NCBI GenBank assembly: GCA_028753945.1
Contig: JAPNXP010000006.1
Span: 3,472,001-3,536,000, forward strand
Length of the DNA: 64,000 nt
DNA from: Hexactinellida sp. DTS-2022
Lineage: Eukaryota; Porifera; Hexactinellida
Reading direction: 5' to 3'
In this document: piece by piece, positions 44,001-53,558 of the stretch
How the letters are laid out: every line of letters begins with the position of its first letter
Position numbering within the stretch: the stretch's first letter is position 1
Position numbers and translations under genes: made by a program
Notes under the pieces: generated by a model
Database searches by the model: none
What the model saw: only the letters and a program-made list of their open reading frames with translations
Told to the model about the DNA's origin: nothing

Positions 44001-44443
44001 GTCTCTGTCTGTGTAAGATTAGGATAGCCCTCAAGAATAAGCACAGGTTTGAGAATGAGCTATCTAGGCTCCGTAGAGTCTCAATGGGCGCTATACTACT
44101 GATGCCAGCTCTCAGTCTGCCGTTCATAATATCGATTCCTCTGTTACTCTTGACCGACAACGGAACTCTGCATCTGGCATTCGAATGGGCCTACATTCTA
44201 TCCAACGCCCCAATTGGCTTTATTCATTTCCTCCTGATAACCTTCCAAATCCCCGAAGCGCGAATACCCAAATTATTCCGATCGAAAGCTCAACAGCCAG
44301 CTACCTCAGTGACGGAAGTGAGTACAGCAAGACAGGCTATTACTAGAGTACCCTCCCTGAAACTCAACATTGTGCATCCTAAAGGTCGAAACAATGAGGA
44401 TACGACTGTTTATGTGAATGATTTGGTAGAAACTAGTTTGTAG
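32040..44443 (+). CDS. Intact adhesion GPCR: signal peptide, C-type lectin, two GAIN/GPS-like modules, 7TM
   Basis: Twenty exons join in one frame (2832 nt, 943 residues plus stop): 32040-32106, 32391-32768, 33233-33291, 33572-33674, 33733-33849, 35968-36028, 36090-36171, 36236-36270, 36713-36817, 37505-37542, 37652-37717, 38060-38125, 38455-38513, 38572-38607, 39100-39202, 39477-39566, 39626-39680, 39839-39968, 40037-40083, 43309-44443. All borders are AG..GT and every phase matches. Order: signal peptide (1-22), C-type lectin-like domain (23-148), first GAIN-like region with GPS-like motif (150-336), Thr/Ser linker (337-392), second GAIN region (393-566), GPS with HLT at 589-591, 7TM (~610-850), cytoplasmic tail. 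A cell-surface receptor that would signal through G proteins and/or a tethered agonist; ligand unknown. Introns carry many MITEs and a 3-kb repeat block. Confidence 0.85.
32391..32768 (+). CDS. C-type lectin-like domain exon of the intact receptor
   Basis: Acceptor ACTATTTAG, donor GTAAGTA at 32769. Landmarks: YYCVSSNHYCYNIS, NWDIAINTCVQQG, ENYWTGWRRARN, DDIDCVGVDG, FLSLECNTNNTVVCSI. The cysteines fit a lectin-like fold. The EPN/QPD and WND calcium/sugar motifs are absent (NPIDDID), so it may bind protein or ligand without calcium. N-terminal ectodomain, residues 23-148. Confidence 0.82.
32839..33016. mobile_element. pogo/Tigger-like MITE in receptor intron
   Basis: CAGAGAACCTAGTTAGTACG at the left, AACGAGGTTCTACTG at the right, with TA flanks. 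Member of the CAGTAGAACCTCGTTAGTAC family. Confidence 0.75.
33233..36270 (+). CDS. First GAIN-like ectodomain exons of the intact receptor
   Basis: Six exons (33233-33291, 33572-33674, 33733-33849, 35968-36028, 36090-36171, 36236-36270) with continuous phase. Beta-strand-rich pieces such as LRNLTLNFNVTTADDI, GTFMVITRLKANTQTYLPMI, EIITIYTNNNSTGDFSILFE and a final NKSECVSQRSDG, whose Cys is the first of the GPS-like motif. Several N-glycosylation sequons. The intron between 33849 and 35968 holds inverted repeat fragments and an ACCTG array. Assigned as GAIN by position and by resemblance to the second module, not by a domain search. Confidence 0.7.
33868..34455 (-). repeat. Hairpin-repeat family fragment, reverse orientation
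   Basis: Reads in reverse from the terminal palindrome (33875-33892, with CTGTGCCGAC on its left) into the type 1 tail (CACTTGGAGTTACGATTTTT, then TAATTGAAATCTAAGATTTT), ending in the GACATAATTAATTCG region. The hairpin head is missing. Confidence 0.75.
34600..34737. repeat. (ACCTG)n simple repeat
   Basis: Interrupted pentamer array (ACCTGACCTGACCTG and ACCTGAAATTG variants) within the long receptor intron. Confidence 0.9.
34780..35085 (-). repeat. Hairpin-repeat family fragment, reverse orientation
   Basis: Reverse-complement match to the 1.75-1.95 kb part of the type 1 unit (GTGCACGAATTTTCAAAT, TGTGCCACAATTGAGTT, AACACTTCAGTTC). No palindrome or hairpin. Confidence 0.65.
35092..35240. mobile_element. 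hAT-like MITE with CATAGGCGTAGCACG end
   Basis: CATAGGCGTAGCACGCGGTC at the left and AGCCGTGCGACGCCCGTG at the right, with GGTCCGG motifs inside. GC-rich against its surroundings. Ends imperfect, no clean 8-bp duplication. Confidence 0.5.
35340..35560. mobile_element. Half of a long-arm foldback element
   Basis: Matches the right arm of the element at 55774-56396 (ATTACGTCATTGTGGTTAAA ... TATATAGTAGGCCATG). The left arm is missing. Confidence 0.65.
35565..35860 (-). repeat. Hairpin-headed repeat, reverse orientation, degenerate
   Basis: Hairpin at 35742-35860 with arms TCTAAAATTACAGCTGT / ACAGCTGTAATTTAGA; the head body extends leftward to GGTTGGCGTTGGGTGAAC. It ends about 108 bp before the exon at 35968. 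Confidence 0.7.
36403..36616. mobile_element. hAT-type MITE, 214 bp
   Basis: CAGGGTGTTATCCAGGC at the left, GTCTGGATGAAAGCCTG at the right, flanked by the 8-bp duplication AGTTAAAT (36395-36402 and 36617-36624). The homologous intron of copy 1 near 150 lacks it. TCTAGGCGTA repeats inside. Relative at 53319-53491. Confidence 0.85.
36713..36817 (+). CDS. First GPS-like exon (non-canonical HGLT) of the intact receptor
   Basis: Encodes NWSAEGLTT...SSVLCTTYIHGLTTVSVS. It shares with the second GPS the phase-2 intron just before (N/E)WS(A/T)EG, the same single conserved Cys pair, and CTT..H.LTT. The cleavage tripeptide is interrupted (HGLT instead of HLT), so self-cleavage is unlikely. Near-identical exons at 272-370 and 11285-11389. 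Confidence 0.75.
37076..37449. mobile_element. pogo/Tigger-like element with nested fragment
   Basis: Ends CAGTAGAAACCGGGTTTTC / ACCCGGTTTCAACTG with TA flanks. GATAGTTAGAATAA-type repeats inside. A piece of the ACAGGGATTTT element (37138-37275) is inserted. Copy 1 keeps only the right tip (ACCCGGTATTAG...AACTGTA at about 529-560). Confidence 0.7.
38653..38843. mobile_element. pogo/Tigger-like MITE with empty site in copy 1
   Basis: Ends CAGTCGAAATCGGG / CCCCGATTTCGACTG between TA dinucleotides. Copy 1 reads straight through the site (ATATATATAATAGTAGCC near 2890), so this is a clean TA-target insertion after the duplication. AGAGGCAAAATAACCCGG is repeated inside. Confidence 0.88.
38872..39052. 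mobile_element. pogo/Tigger-like MITE shared with copy 1
   Basis: TACAGTAGACTCGTTAATAG ... TTAACGAGTGTATACTATA, the same element at the same intron position as 2936-3118. Confidence 0.6.
39235..39408. mobile_element. pogo/Tigger-like MITE, 174-bp full form, with empty site in copy 1
   Basis: CAGTGGATGCCGGTTATAA ... TTATATCCGACATCTACTG with TA on both sides. Copy 1 has an uninterrupted GTTGTACTATTGTATTTT near 3290. Same length as 50634-50807, in inverse orientation. Confidence 0.9.
41325..41642. mobile_element. hAT-type MITE nested in repeat block
   Basis: Ends CATAGGCGTCAAGTTTTGG / CCAAACTTGGCGCCTATG and 8-bp duplication GGGGCAAT (41317-41324 and 41643-41650). Includes an 18-20 nt poly-G run near 41360 and poly-C stretches near the other end. 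Confidence 0.85.
42446..42879. mobile_element. hAT-type MITE with GATTTAAATCA satellite core
   Basis: Ends CAGGGTTGATAAAAATC / AAATCAAACAACCCTG, flanked by the 8-bp duplication CCCAGGTG (42438-42445 and 42880-42887). The interior is a self-complementary GATTTAAATCA repeat. Confidence 0.88.
43309..44443 (+). CDS. GPS + 7TM exon of the intact receptor
   Basis: A 1135-nt last exon, the same length as copy 1. GPS core EWSTEGIST and CTTNHLTTFAVLF with an intact HLT site, followed by seven hydrophobic segments: LTITSYTLLGISLLFLFSSV (TM1), INILHFNHALSLLLAVGVFV (TM2), HWLCTAVAFLLHFLWTNVF (TM3), LVPISWCLSLAWSLAWFGYG (TM4), FLVPVYVILFLNTILLSLCL (TM5), MGAILLMPALSLPFIISIPL (TM6) and AYILSNAPIGFIHFLLITF (TM7). 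A basic loop 3 (KNKHRFENELSRLRR) separates TM5 and TM6. A candidate ATTAAA poly(A) signal is at 44533-44538. Confidence 0.9.
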
Positions 44444-44661
44444 TAAGATTAATAATATTTGTATAGTTTGTAATGTGTTCTTTCCCCCTACTTTAGCTTC
44501 TGTTTGTTGTAATTATTGCATTTTGGCAGATCATTAAACTTTGTTATTTCTAAATTGTTATTGACAAACACAACCTGTTTATCCGGAATTAATAGAAGAA
44601 ATAATATGGCCTAGAGTCCTGAAATTTTTGGTATAAAAGTGTAGATTAGTTTATGAGATTA

Positions 44662-44826
44662 CTTATATAGAGCTCAGCTCTAGTAGAGTTCAGTTTTTCA
44701 CTATGTGTATTTAAGCACTGAGAAAGGTCAGTTTTTTCCAGAGTTTGAAATTGACCTTTAGAAAGTAAGCCTGGGCTTTTAGTATGGGAAAAAATCTGAA
44801 CTCTACAAAGCTCAGCTCTATATAAG
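44662..44826. mobile_element. 165-bp inverted-repeat MITE downstream of the receptor
   Basis: Same element and length as 12132-12296 but inverted; ends CTTATATAGAGCTCAGCTC / GAGCTGAGCTTTG(...)TATAAG. Inserted about 220 bp after the receptor stop codon. Confidence 0.8.
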
Positions 44827-44967
44827 GATTCCCTTAGTTTATTGGTTTTTCTAAGCGATTAACCACTTAGTGACACATTATAATACCACTTAAATATTTG
44901 TATGGTTAGTATTCATCCAATACATACGTATATAGAATTTGTTAAAATTACATTCTATCGTCTAATC

Positions 44968-45277
44968 CAGGGGTTCTTAACCTTTTAAATTTCATTTCCC
45001 CTTTTGGCCTGTTCACTCTACCCGATTTCCCCCATCATTTGTATAAGGAAAAAAGTAGCCTCAAACATACAATTTATTAGCTTTCTGCTGGTTGAAAATT
45101 TCGCAAACAATAGTGCACAACATCAATATGATTGGTGATCAGTACTTTTGTTATGACCTATGTAGATAAAAGATATGGTTTGTATTATTTTATTTAAGTT
45201 TTAATATTATTATTAATTTTGTCGAAATTGATTTCCCCCTTATATTCCCGAAATTTCCCCCCGGTTAAGAACCACTG
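44968..45277. mobile_element. hAT-type MITE with 8-bp target duplication
   Basis: Ends CAGGGGTTCTTAACC / GGTTAAGAACCACTG, flanked by GTCTAATC (44960-44967 and 45278-45285). Related ends to 5501-5643 and a nearly identical target, but at a different site. Confidence 0.9.
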
Positions 45278-45285
45278 GTCTAATC

Positions 45286-47538
45286 ACACAACTACAGTTG
45301 ATTCCGCTTAATTCGGTAATAGGGCAAATAGGGGGCACAATTATCACTACATAAGTGTTTCTAAGAGATTTTTATGTAACAAACCGAACTATTTAGAAGA
45401 AATTTATATCGGTAATAATCCTCTGTTTAGGTTAATTATTAAAAACATAGCAGAATATATTATATATCCCTTCTCCTATTGTGTAAAAGTCCATCCATAG
45501 TTCATGCCAAATTCATGCCACCACAACTCAAGGGTTTATAGAAATGATCAAATCTCTGACTTTGTTCATGAACTGACAACACTTTCCTTTGCTGATCTTT
45601 GGCCCCCATTGACTCATCAAATTAATGATGTTATAATAAATCAATTATTTGCATTGTTCATGTACAATATTATACTACCTATAGTTTACACAGGCAATCA
45701 AACACAATGCAAATGAGTAATATGTCACGGAACCAAGACCCATCTGACACATGTCCCACCTTGCAATATACGTATTATGAAAAATTATTGCTTTAAATAT
45801 TATGGATTAGCATTTAGCAGCGCTGAAGACCTTGAATATCTCTATATCCAGTGATAATAAAGAAAGTGCTTATTGTGAGGAAGATTTAGTTAGAATATGC
45901 TTAATGATCCATTGTTTCTTATAGAATTGTATTAAAACTTGCAATTAACTACGATAACAGACCTTGGATAACTAGTAGATTATAAGATAGTTTTTACATT
46001 ATTAAAGCAATACCACAGATACTAGTCATCAGTGCTCGACAAAATGAAATTTTAATTGATGGCTTAACAAATTTATGATACTGTAAAACAACACCAATAT
46101 TAACAACAAATAATGCAACGAAAAATTCAATCTACACAAAGTCAAATAATCGACAATTTATGCTGGATTAGTTAAGCTACCAAAGGAAAAATTTGGACCA
46201 CCTACCAACCACCTAATTTGTCGAGCACTGCTAGCCATACATAACACAGTGTGTAGATAGTGCACTAATAACACCACTTATCTGGCAGTTACTGGACTGC
46301 TACAGGGAACTTGGTAATGTGCATACAATTAAATTTGTTTAGGGGAAGTTATTACAAGGTCATAAATATCTAGATTATCGAGAAATGTATTACTTGTCAC
46401 ACCTCCAGGGATATATTGAAAATCCAATTACTCAAAATTTTCTTTCGGGAGTGTTTAAAGTTAATACATACTTGTGCTATTACATACGTGTTCTGATTAG
46501 ATTTGTCATTGAGCCATCAACTTCAACAATAATTATTTGCTCTTTACCTCGAAATTTGCACAGTTAACATAACACGTAGGAAAATAAATACTTTAACTGA
46601 ATTACGTATTCATGGAAATACATACATGCAATTATATCTAATTTGGTTTGAAAAATTGGTATGTACACTTACTTGCCAACCATTCTAGAGATATTTGATT
46701 CGTTGTCGATTTGAACGTTTAACTCCCACTAATTATTCAACGAGAATACTTCTTTTATCGCCTAATAATACTGATTAAATTTAATCTGAATTATAAATTA
46801 TTTGTGGAATCGAACTAAAAACTTGAACAAGAAAGACCCAATAACATACTCATATAATTAGTGAGATAGTATACTCATTGAATATTGCAAGTGTAGAATG
46901 ATTTGTAGGAGATATTAAACAGCGTGTATTAACTCGGCTAACTAATGAATTAAGACTTAGTTAATCTATCTATTCTAATTGCGTATCTTGATGTATTATT
47001 TTGTAATATTAATTCGGTTAATGAATAATGATTCCAATCAGATATCGTGAAATGGGGCGACTTTGGTCCAAACTTAGCTAATTATTCAAATATAAATTGG
47101 GTGATTGATCAGGTTAAGATGATCAGAGAAATAAAGTTTTGTTTCTATTCGATATATAGGAATGCAGATTATTTATTTGTGGATAGATATGTATGATAGT
47201 CATAATACGTTGGGAAATTAGCAGTGCCATTTGTATTGAAAATGCTTTTGAAAATTATTTCGTATTAACCGTGTTCATACTAACGAGGTTCTATTGTAAT
47301 TGGAAGTACAGTCTAGTCTGCTTATTGTGAAGAAAATTTCGTCTGCTTAATATAAACATCGTTTTATTATAAACAAGCCTAGCCCTATGGTCCCAATTTA
47401 ACAACTTACATAGGGTTTGTATAATTATTGTGTAAAAAAGTGTTGTCATTCGTCCAAGGTCCCACTATAGAGTCAAACAGATAAGTGAATCGTTGAACTT
47501 AATTAAGAAACATTAATTGTGTATTAATATTTTCCTAA
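45286..47538. other. Intergenic, no gene recognised
   Basis: AT-rich. Includes a Tigger-like left end at about 45297 (CAGTTGATTCCGCTTAATTC), a CAGTAGAACC-type remnant at about 47190-47300 and a fragment of the CAGTCAGGTTC family near 47310-47420 (GTCTGCTTAATATAAACATC). Small ORFs here show no domain. Confidence 0.4.
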
Positions 47539-48321
47539 TTAGCGGTTACTATCGAAATACGCACTCTCCCCAAACAGTTTAGCTAGCCCCCTCCCCTCCC
47601 CCGCTCTCCCCTGTCTCTTCAGGATTACAAACACTATCCTAAGTGCATCTGCTGTGAACCTCCACTGGCTGCTATGCAGTCTGCTTATGAGCTCGCGAGC
47701 CTCTAGCATTAGAGCCGCGCTGCCCTCACACACGTGCGCAAACGCACCCACAGCTATAGAAAGCTCGGTAACAGGTGTGAACACCTGCTCTAGGAGCTCG
47801 TACGTGTCAAGAGCTAGCTCGTATTGCTCCCTCTTAAGGAGAGCGTCCATTAGAAGAGATATGGAAGGACAGGCAGGGAACAATCCGTATTGTAAAGGCT
47901 TCTGGAAAACCTCAAGAGCTAGGACCGGTTTGTCTAGGCGTATGAGTGTTCGTGTTAGAGCTATAGGCATAGCTGCTATGGGTGGGAATATATCATTTCT
48001 GTAATCACTCGCTATGTGTAGACATTCTTCTATTTGCTGCATAGAATTACAGGAGTATACCAGTTCTAGCATATTAGAGGGACCCAATGAATGATCTTCG
48101 AACTTAGCCTTGACAATGGCTAAGCGCTCTTGGTATGCTTCTGGTAGCAGCTGTGGTGTGATGCTAGGAACTAATCCCGTATACCCGAGAATATGTGCAG
48201 TCTTCCCGAAATAAAACGGAGATTCCTCTTCCTTATCAACAGAGTCAAGTGATGGACAAGTAGAGAACAGATACCGGAAAGATAGTCTCACCGATCTTAT
48301 AAAGATATTCGGACACAGCAT
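47539..48321 (-). CDS. Mitochondrial PPR-like protein
   Basis: 260 residues, intronless. The N-terminus MLCPNIFIRSVRLSFRYLFS is basic, free of acidic residues and amphipathic, a likely mitochondrial targeting sequence. From about 70 on it is alpha-helical, with PPR-like helical hairpins such as IALTRTLIRLDKPVLALEVF, then ISLLMDALLKREQYELALDT, and RFTADALRIVFVILKRQGRA. The length and fold recall PTCD2 or other small metazoan mitochondrial PPR proteins acting on mitochondrial RNA or ribosomes; I cannot choose between them. It is followed by SEC23 in the same orientation (transcribed before it on the minus strand). The coding stretch is GC-richer than its surroundings. Confidence 0.65.
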   Translation of the reverse strand: MLCPNIFIRSVRLSFRYLFSTCPSLDSVDKEEESPFYFGKTAHILGYTGLVPSITPQLLPEAYQERLAIVKAKFEDHSLGPSNMLELVYSCNSMQQIEECLHIASDYRNDIFPPIAAMPIALTRTLIRLDKPVLALEVFQKPLQYGLFPACPSISLLMDALLKREQYELALDTYELLEQVFTPVTELSIAVGAFAHVCEGSAALMLEARELISRLHSSQWRFTADALRIVFVILKRQGRAGEGRGLAKLFGESAYFDSNR

Positions 48322-48389
48322 TTGGAATATTATATCCCTTTATACTGCAGTAATCAATAATCGGAACGAAATAGATAATAATACATAAA

Positions 48390-48489
48390 CAGTAGATGTC
48401 GGATATAAGCACACCGGTTATAAGAACATATCGGATATAAGCACATTAAGTGCAGTTCCCGACGATGTGCTTATAACCGGCATCCACTG
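48390..48489. mobile_element. pogo/Tigger-like MITE, 100-bp deletion form
   Basis: CAGTAGATGTCGGATATAAG ... ACCGGCATCCACTG, internal deletion of the 174-bp form at 50634-50807. Lies about 70 bp upstream of the PPR-like gene start. Confidence 0.8.
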
Positions 48490-48935
48490 TACTGTATATA
48501 ACATTATAACTTACTCAATTATCAAAGTCTGTTATATATTATGCTGTGTAATTTTGTGACCGATTCTTTGCATAGAAATAAAGCAAGAAAAACCGATTGA
48601 AAATAAAACAAAATTGGAATTTCTTATACATTTAGAATAAATAGTTAGTTAAAAAACCCGGTGTTAGAAAAAAACGGTATAAACTGTATTACATTTAACC
48701 AGGGTTTTTAATAAGGTTGATACCTTGGTGTAACTCAACACTGTAGCGGCCGAAGCCGACCCGAATCGTGGTGTAAATCTTGGTGAAAATTTTGCACCAA
48801 GATCGGCCTTAAAAAAACCCCGCATTTGACTATTAGCAAGTTATTTTTCACTTTCAGGGAGCATTTAATGTTAATTATGTTCCTCTAATATAAAAAAACT
48901 GGCTTTAGTATTAGCAAGATTATTTCTTGTAAAAT

Positions 48936-49015
48936 ACAGTCAACATTCGCTAATTCGAACAAATTTATATTTTCCTTTAGAGTTCGAATTAACGGACGTT
49001 GACTGTACTGTAAAT
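48936..49015. mobile_element. pogo-like MITE, 80 bp
   Basis: CAGTCAACATTCGCTAATTC ... GAATTAACGGACGTTGACTG with TA on both sides. Arms of about 27 nt with little between them. Confidence 0.75.
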
Positions 49016-49388
49016 TTCCAAAAAAATTGTTTTCTATGGAAATTTCTGGAAAGATTACATATCTCAAATTATGCTTAGTAACTTTATTTGAAATTGCCAA
49101 AATTTTTGTGCTACTTAAGTTATACTGTCATGAGGGAAAATAGCAAGCGTACAGTAACAACTCTACATTATAGATATGGTTTATCAAAATTAAAAAAAAC
49201 TAGGTATATATAATATTTTTTCCTTGTAAAATTTCTGCAAATTTAGCTATTTTTTGGAAATTTCCTAGGAAATTTTCCGACCTTACAACACTAGACTGTA
49301 CTACTTGCAAAGCACTGATTAGTATATCCCATTCAAAATAGCCAGCACACAATTAGACTCTATATATCCTACATAGTCCTACACTAGT

Positions 49389-49770
<382 letters not shown>

Positions 49771-49804
49771 TAGTTAGTTAGTTGTGTCAAAGGAATAATG
49801 AGTA

Positions 49805-49987
49805 CAGTAGAACCTCGTTAGTAGGAACACCAACGGACGGTAAGAATTTGTTCGTTTTATCCGGAGTTCGTATTATCCGGAGTAATACCCATTGAATAGG
49901 CATTGTAGGAACTGAATTTGTGGAACTGTTTGTTCGTCTTATCCGGAAATTCGTATTTACAGTGTTCGTACTAATGATGTTCTACTG
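49805..49987. mobile_element. pogo/Tigger-like MITE (SEC23 intron 2)
   Basis: CAGTAGAACCTCGTTAGTAG ... AATGATGTTCTACTG with TA flanks. The interior carries CCGGAGTTCGTATTATCCGG. Confidence 0.75.
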
Positions 49988-50017
49988 TAGTTTGTTGTGT
50001 CAAAGGAATAATAAATA

Positions 50018-50151
50018 CAGTAGAACCTCGTTAGTAGGAACTCGGTTAATACCTGACTTAATTCAATTATAACATTGTTTTCAACCTCTTCAAAGCCCCT
50101 TTAATACATACCTGTTAATAATGCTGTCCTTGGCGTTCCTATTAACAACTG
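50018..50151. mobile_element. pogo/Tigger-like MITE (SEC23 intron 2)
   Basis: Starts CAGTAGAACCTCGTTAGTAG, ends TCCTATTAACAACTG. The left flank and end repeat the 49.78-49.83 kb sequence (TTGTGTCAAAGGAATAAT), so a local duplication carried flank plus MITE end. Confidence 0.65.
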
Positions 50152-50204
50152 TATTATTATGTTGATATTGTGTGTCTTAAAATCCTTATGATTGTTATTA
50201 TAAA

Positions 50205-50340
50205 CAGTAGAACCTCGTTAGTACGAACACATGGGACCGTCAAATGCATTCGCCTTATTCAGAATTCCTATTAACGAATATCATTTGTATTGAAACGAGA
50301 ATTTCGTATTAATCGTGTTCTTACTAACGAGAGTCTATTG
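50205..50340. mobile_element. pogo/Tigger-like MITE (SEC23 intron 2)
   Basis: CAGTAGAACCTCGTTAGTAC ... CTAACGAGAGTCTATTG, same family. Confidence 0.7.
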
Positions 50341-50633
50341 TATTGCTATTCATTAGAATGTAGAAGTACAGTTACAGTTTATCTTGCAATATTTTCTGTT
50401 AATTTGATTCTCAGTTTAATTGGATCAAACACACTCGATCCAAAGGTACCCAATTAAGCGGAGTGGATTGTATACAGTGTGGTGTTCGCGTAATAGTATA
50501 GTAAGTCGCATTTTGCACGAAATTTGCTTGCTAATAGGCGAACTTGCTAATAGGGGAACATAATTAACATTAAACGCTCGCTTGGGGACTGAAAATATCT
50601 TGCTAATAGAGCAACTATGCTATTAGAGCAATA

Positions 50634-51104
<471 letters not shown>

Positions 51105-51166
51105 CTACATACACAGTGATAGCTGAGAGCGAATACATACATTCGATACTATAATAATCTCATGAT

Positions 51167-51382
51167 CAGGCCTGGGGTAATATAGTAATATGTAATAGTA
51201 ATTGTATTAGTAACGATTACATTTTAGAAGTAATAGTAATACAGGTAAACCTCCCAAAGCGGCACCTCCGAGTAGCGGCAACCTCCGAGAAGCGGCACAA
51301 AATCATTCTCCCGATGGGTGCCGCTTTGGGAGGTTTACCTGTAGTAATATATTACATTTTAGAGTAATTGACCCCAGGCCTG
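51167..51382. mobile_element. hAT-type MITE with a pogo-like MITE nested inside (SEC23 intron 1)
   Basis: Outer ends CAGGCCTGGGGTAATA / ATTGACCCCAGGCCTG with the 8-bp duplication CTCATGAT (51159-51166 and 51383-51390). Inner element 51242-51341 has ends CAGGTAAACCTCC / GGAGGTTTACCTG with TA flanks and AGCGGCA repeats. Confidence 0.88.
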
Positions 51383-51488
51383 CTCATGATAGGACTAGAC
51401 TCGGGGTGGATTATAGGGCCTATGGCTTTGTGTTATCATTGGTAGGGACTATTGGCGGGATTTGCATTATGATTAATAGAAAGTACTA

Positions 51489-51641
51489 CAGCAGAACTCG
51501 GTTATAACGTACCTGAGTTAGTATGTACTAATATATTATAACCAAGTTTACAAAGCAGTATGTATTACTCTGTAAGGAAAAGTCGGATAATAGGTACTTA
51601 TTTTCCGTTCCCAAGGGGTACGTTATAATCGAGTTCTACTG
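51489..51641. mobile_element. pogo/Tigger-like MITE (SEC23 intron 1)
   Basis: CAGCAGAACTCGGTTATAAC ... GTTATAATCGAGTTCTACTG, TA flanks, 153 bp. A half copy is at 53226-53269. Confidence 0.75.
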
Positions 51642-52079
51642 TATCTCTCTGTAAAGTATTGGTAGCCCTTCCAATCCTACCGATCATATGCATGCATTAA
51701 ACCAATTTGTTTACAAATTAAATGTAAACAACAATGGTTTATGACGCCAGTTGAGAATTCAGTTTATCAATTAGAATACTCTTATAGGGCCGTACAAAGG
51801 TTACGAAAGCAAATTAAAGGAAAATTAGACATCCCCTGATTCCCCTCCCTATGTCACGCTTTTTGGACCTGTTTATAACACAAATTTGATGGTCTGTCAC
51901 ATTGGTTGACCCCCTCCCCTTGAAAGCTTTAAGCAACGTTTGAATGGCCCCTATCAGATATTCAGATAATATATTCCATCTGTTTAACTCCTTGTTATAA
52001 GATACGAGACACATTCTATAAGAAGATATACTAGCACAAACAAGGAGGAGGTGCCCGTTGTACCACGACATGAAGAAAT

Positions 52080-52725
52080 GAGACCGATTGTAGCTGTCGG
52101 GGAAAAAAAGACGAGCTTACTGATAAGAACACGAATAATATTTATGTCGCAGAAGGTTTTGGTTCCTGTAGATTCTCAATCCTCTCGGAGATAGGTGACT
52201 TCATAAATAATTTAAAACATCAAGACATAAGACAGCCATACGGTATAGCGATCCATCAAGACGTGTACGTGACGGACATAAGTATAAACTGTATTCCAAT
52301 TCAAAATATAGGTTTCGTTACGGACAGTTCGATTATCCTTTCGGACTCACCGTATATTCCAATAAAATGTAATAACAAGAGAAACTAAATCTTAGATGAC
52401 TCATAATTATCACTCCCAAATACTCATAACATACCAAACAACTAAATACCCACGTGACGTTAAATTGGCACCAAATGAGTATGTGCTCTGTTGGGACTCT
52501 CCCTGCATACTCGTGTTCTCTCACGCAGGAGAGAAGATACGCTCCCTAATCATACGGGGTATAGGAATGCAGATAGGATTAGCTGACTTCTTCTGTTTGG
52601 ACAGAAATATAATTCGATGATCAGTGATTTCAAGTCAAATTAAGTCAAATATTATCGAAGAAGGCACACATCTCCACACTATAGGGGAACCAGGAAACCA
52701 GTTTGAGTATTTCATGCCAATTCTA
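52080..52725 (+). pseudogene. NHL-repeat pseudogene inside SEC23 intron 1 (antisense to SEC23)
   Basis: Open pieces in shifting frames match the propeller of the protein at 24.1 kb: NNIYVAEGFGSCRFSILSEI, QPYGIAIHQDVYVTDISIN, KYPRDVKLAPNEYVLCWDSP, ILVFSHAGEKIRSLIIRGIG, ADFFCLDRN, and THLHTIGEPGNQFEYFMP. Stops and frameshifts separate them (for example after FCLDRN). A possible 5' part with coiled-coil-like sequence is near 51740-51830. No introns, so a decayed retrocopy or an old duplicate of an intronless gene. Confidence 0.7.
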
Positions 52726-52960
52726 TGAATAATTCTAACTAAAGTTGGGACCACACACCAAGGATAATTCAAGCAGATATTTCCAAGTATCCAGCTCTCT
52801 ATGATACGGAATACTAGCATACTGTTATACTAACATGATTCGCCTATGTTTGTGAGGGAACAACCTGCAACCAACCAGCGTATTAAATCGGATAGTCAAA
52901 TCATTGAATTATTGGAATAAAGAATTATTAAAGAATCAGTTGTAAATACTATACAAATCA

Positions 52961-53119
52961 TATAAACTAGATCCTCTTTAGTACGAACACCAGGGGACCG
53001 TCAAAATGCGTTCGCCTTATCCGGAATTCGTGTTAATCAATATCATTTGTATTGAAAAGACTGAAGTGGACTGAAATAATGTTCGTATTAACCGTATTCG
53101 TACTAATGAGGTTCTACTG
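52961..53119. mobile_element. pogo/Tigger-like MITE (SEC23 intron 1)
   Basis: ATCCTCTTTAGTACGAACAC ... ACTAATGAGGTTCTACTG; the left tip is mutated. Interior GTTCGCCTTATCCGGAATTC. Confidence 0.65.
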
Positions 53120-53318
53120 TATATATTCCAGTGTATAAGGGAGATTAGTGTAATCCATGCGCAATCGAATTCAAATAATATTGTGTAAAGATAGGAATAC
53201 AAGTTTATAGCAATAACTTTTCCTTTCCCAAGGTAGTACGTTATAAGTTATAACCGAGTTCTACTGTAGTATATTTTTTAAACACAAAATTGTTAGATGT
53301 CCCGTTATGATTATCCAG

Positions 53319-53491
53319 GCTTTCATCCAGACTAAATTTCCGCGTGCCTAGATTTTGTTTGAGCTCGCTCACACGCGCCAAAATTACTCATTTTGTATTA
53401 AGTCTAGCATCTCTCGATTTTCGCGAGCCTAAAAAATTTCCTTCCAAATTTACGCTCCTGGAGGCGCGTTACATACGCCTGGATGAAACCC
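53319..53491. mobile_element. hAT-like MITE (SEC23 intron 1)
   Basis: CAGGCTTTCATCCAGAC at the left and CGCCTGGATGAAACCCTAG at the right. Related to 36403-36616; flanks no longer match cleanly. Confidence 0.65.
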
Positions 53492-53558
53492 TAGTTATAT
53501 CAATACAGTTACTACAATTATACAGTAACTATAGGTACTTACTACAGTTATACAGTTA

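Noticed and set aside
47654..48004. 116-codon plus-strand ORF
   Set aside because: Antisense shadow of the PPR-like gene.
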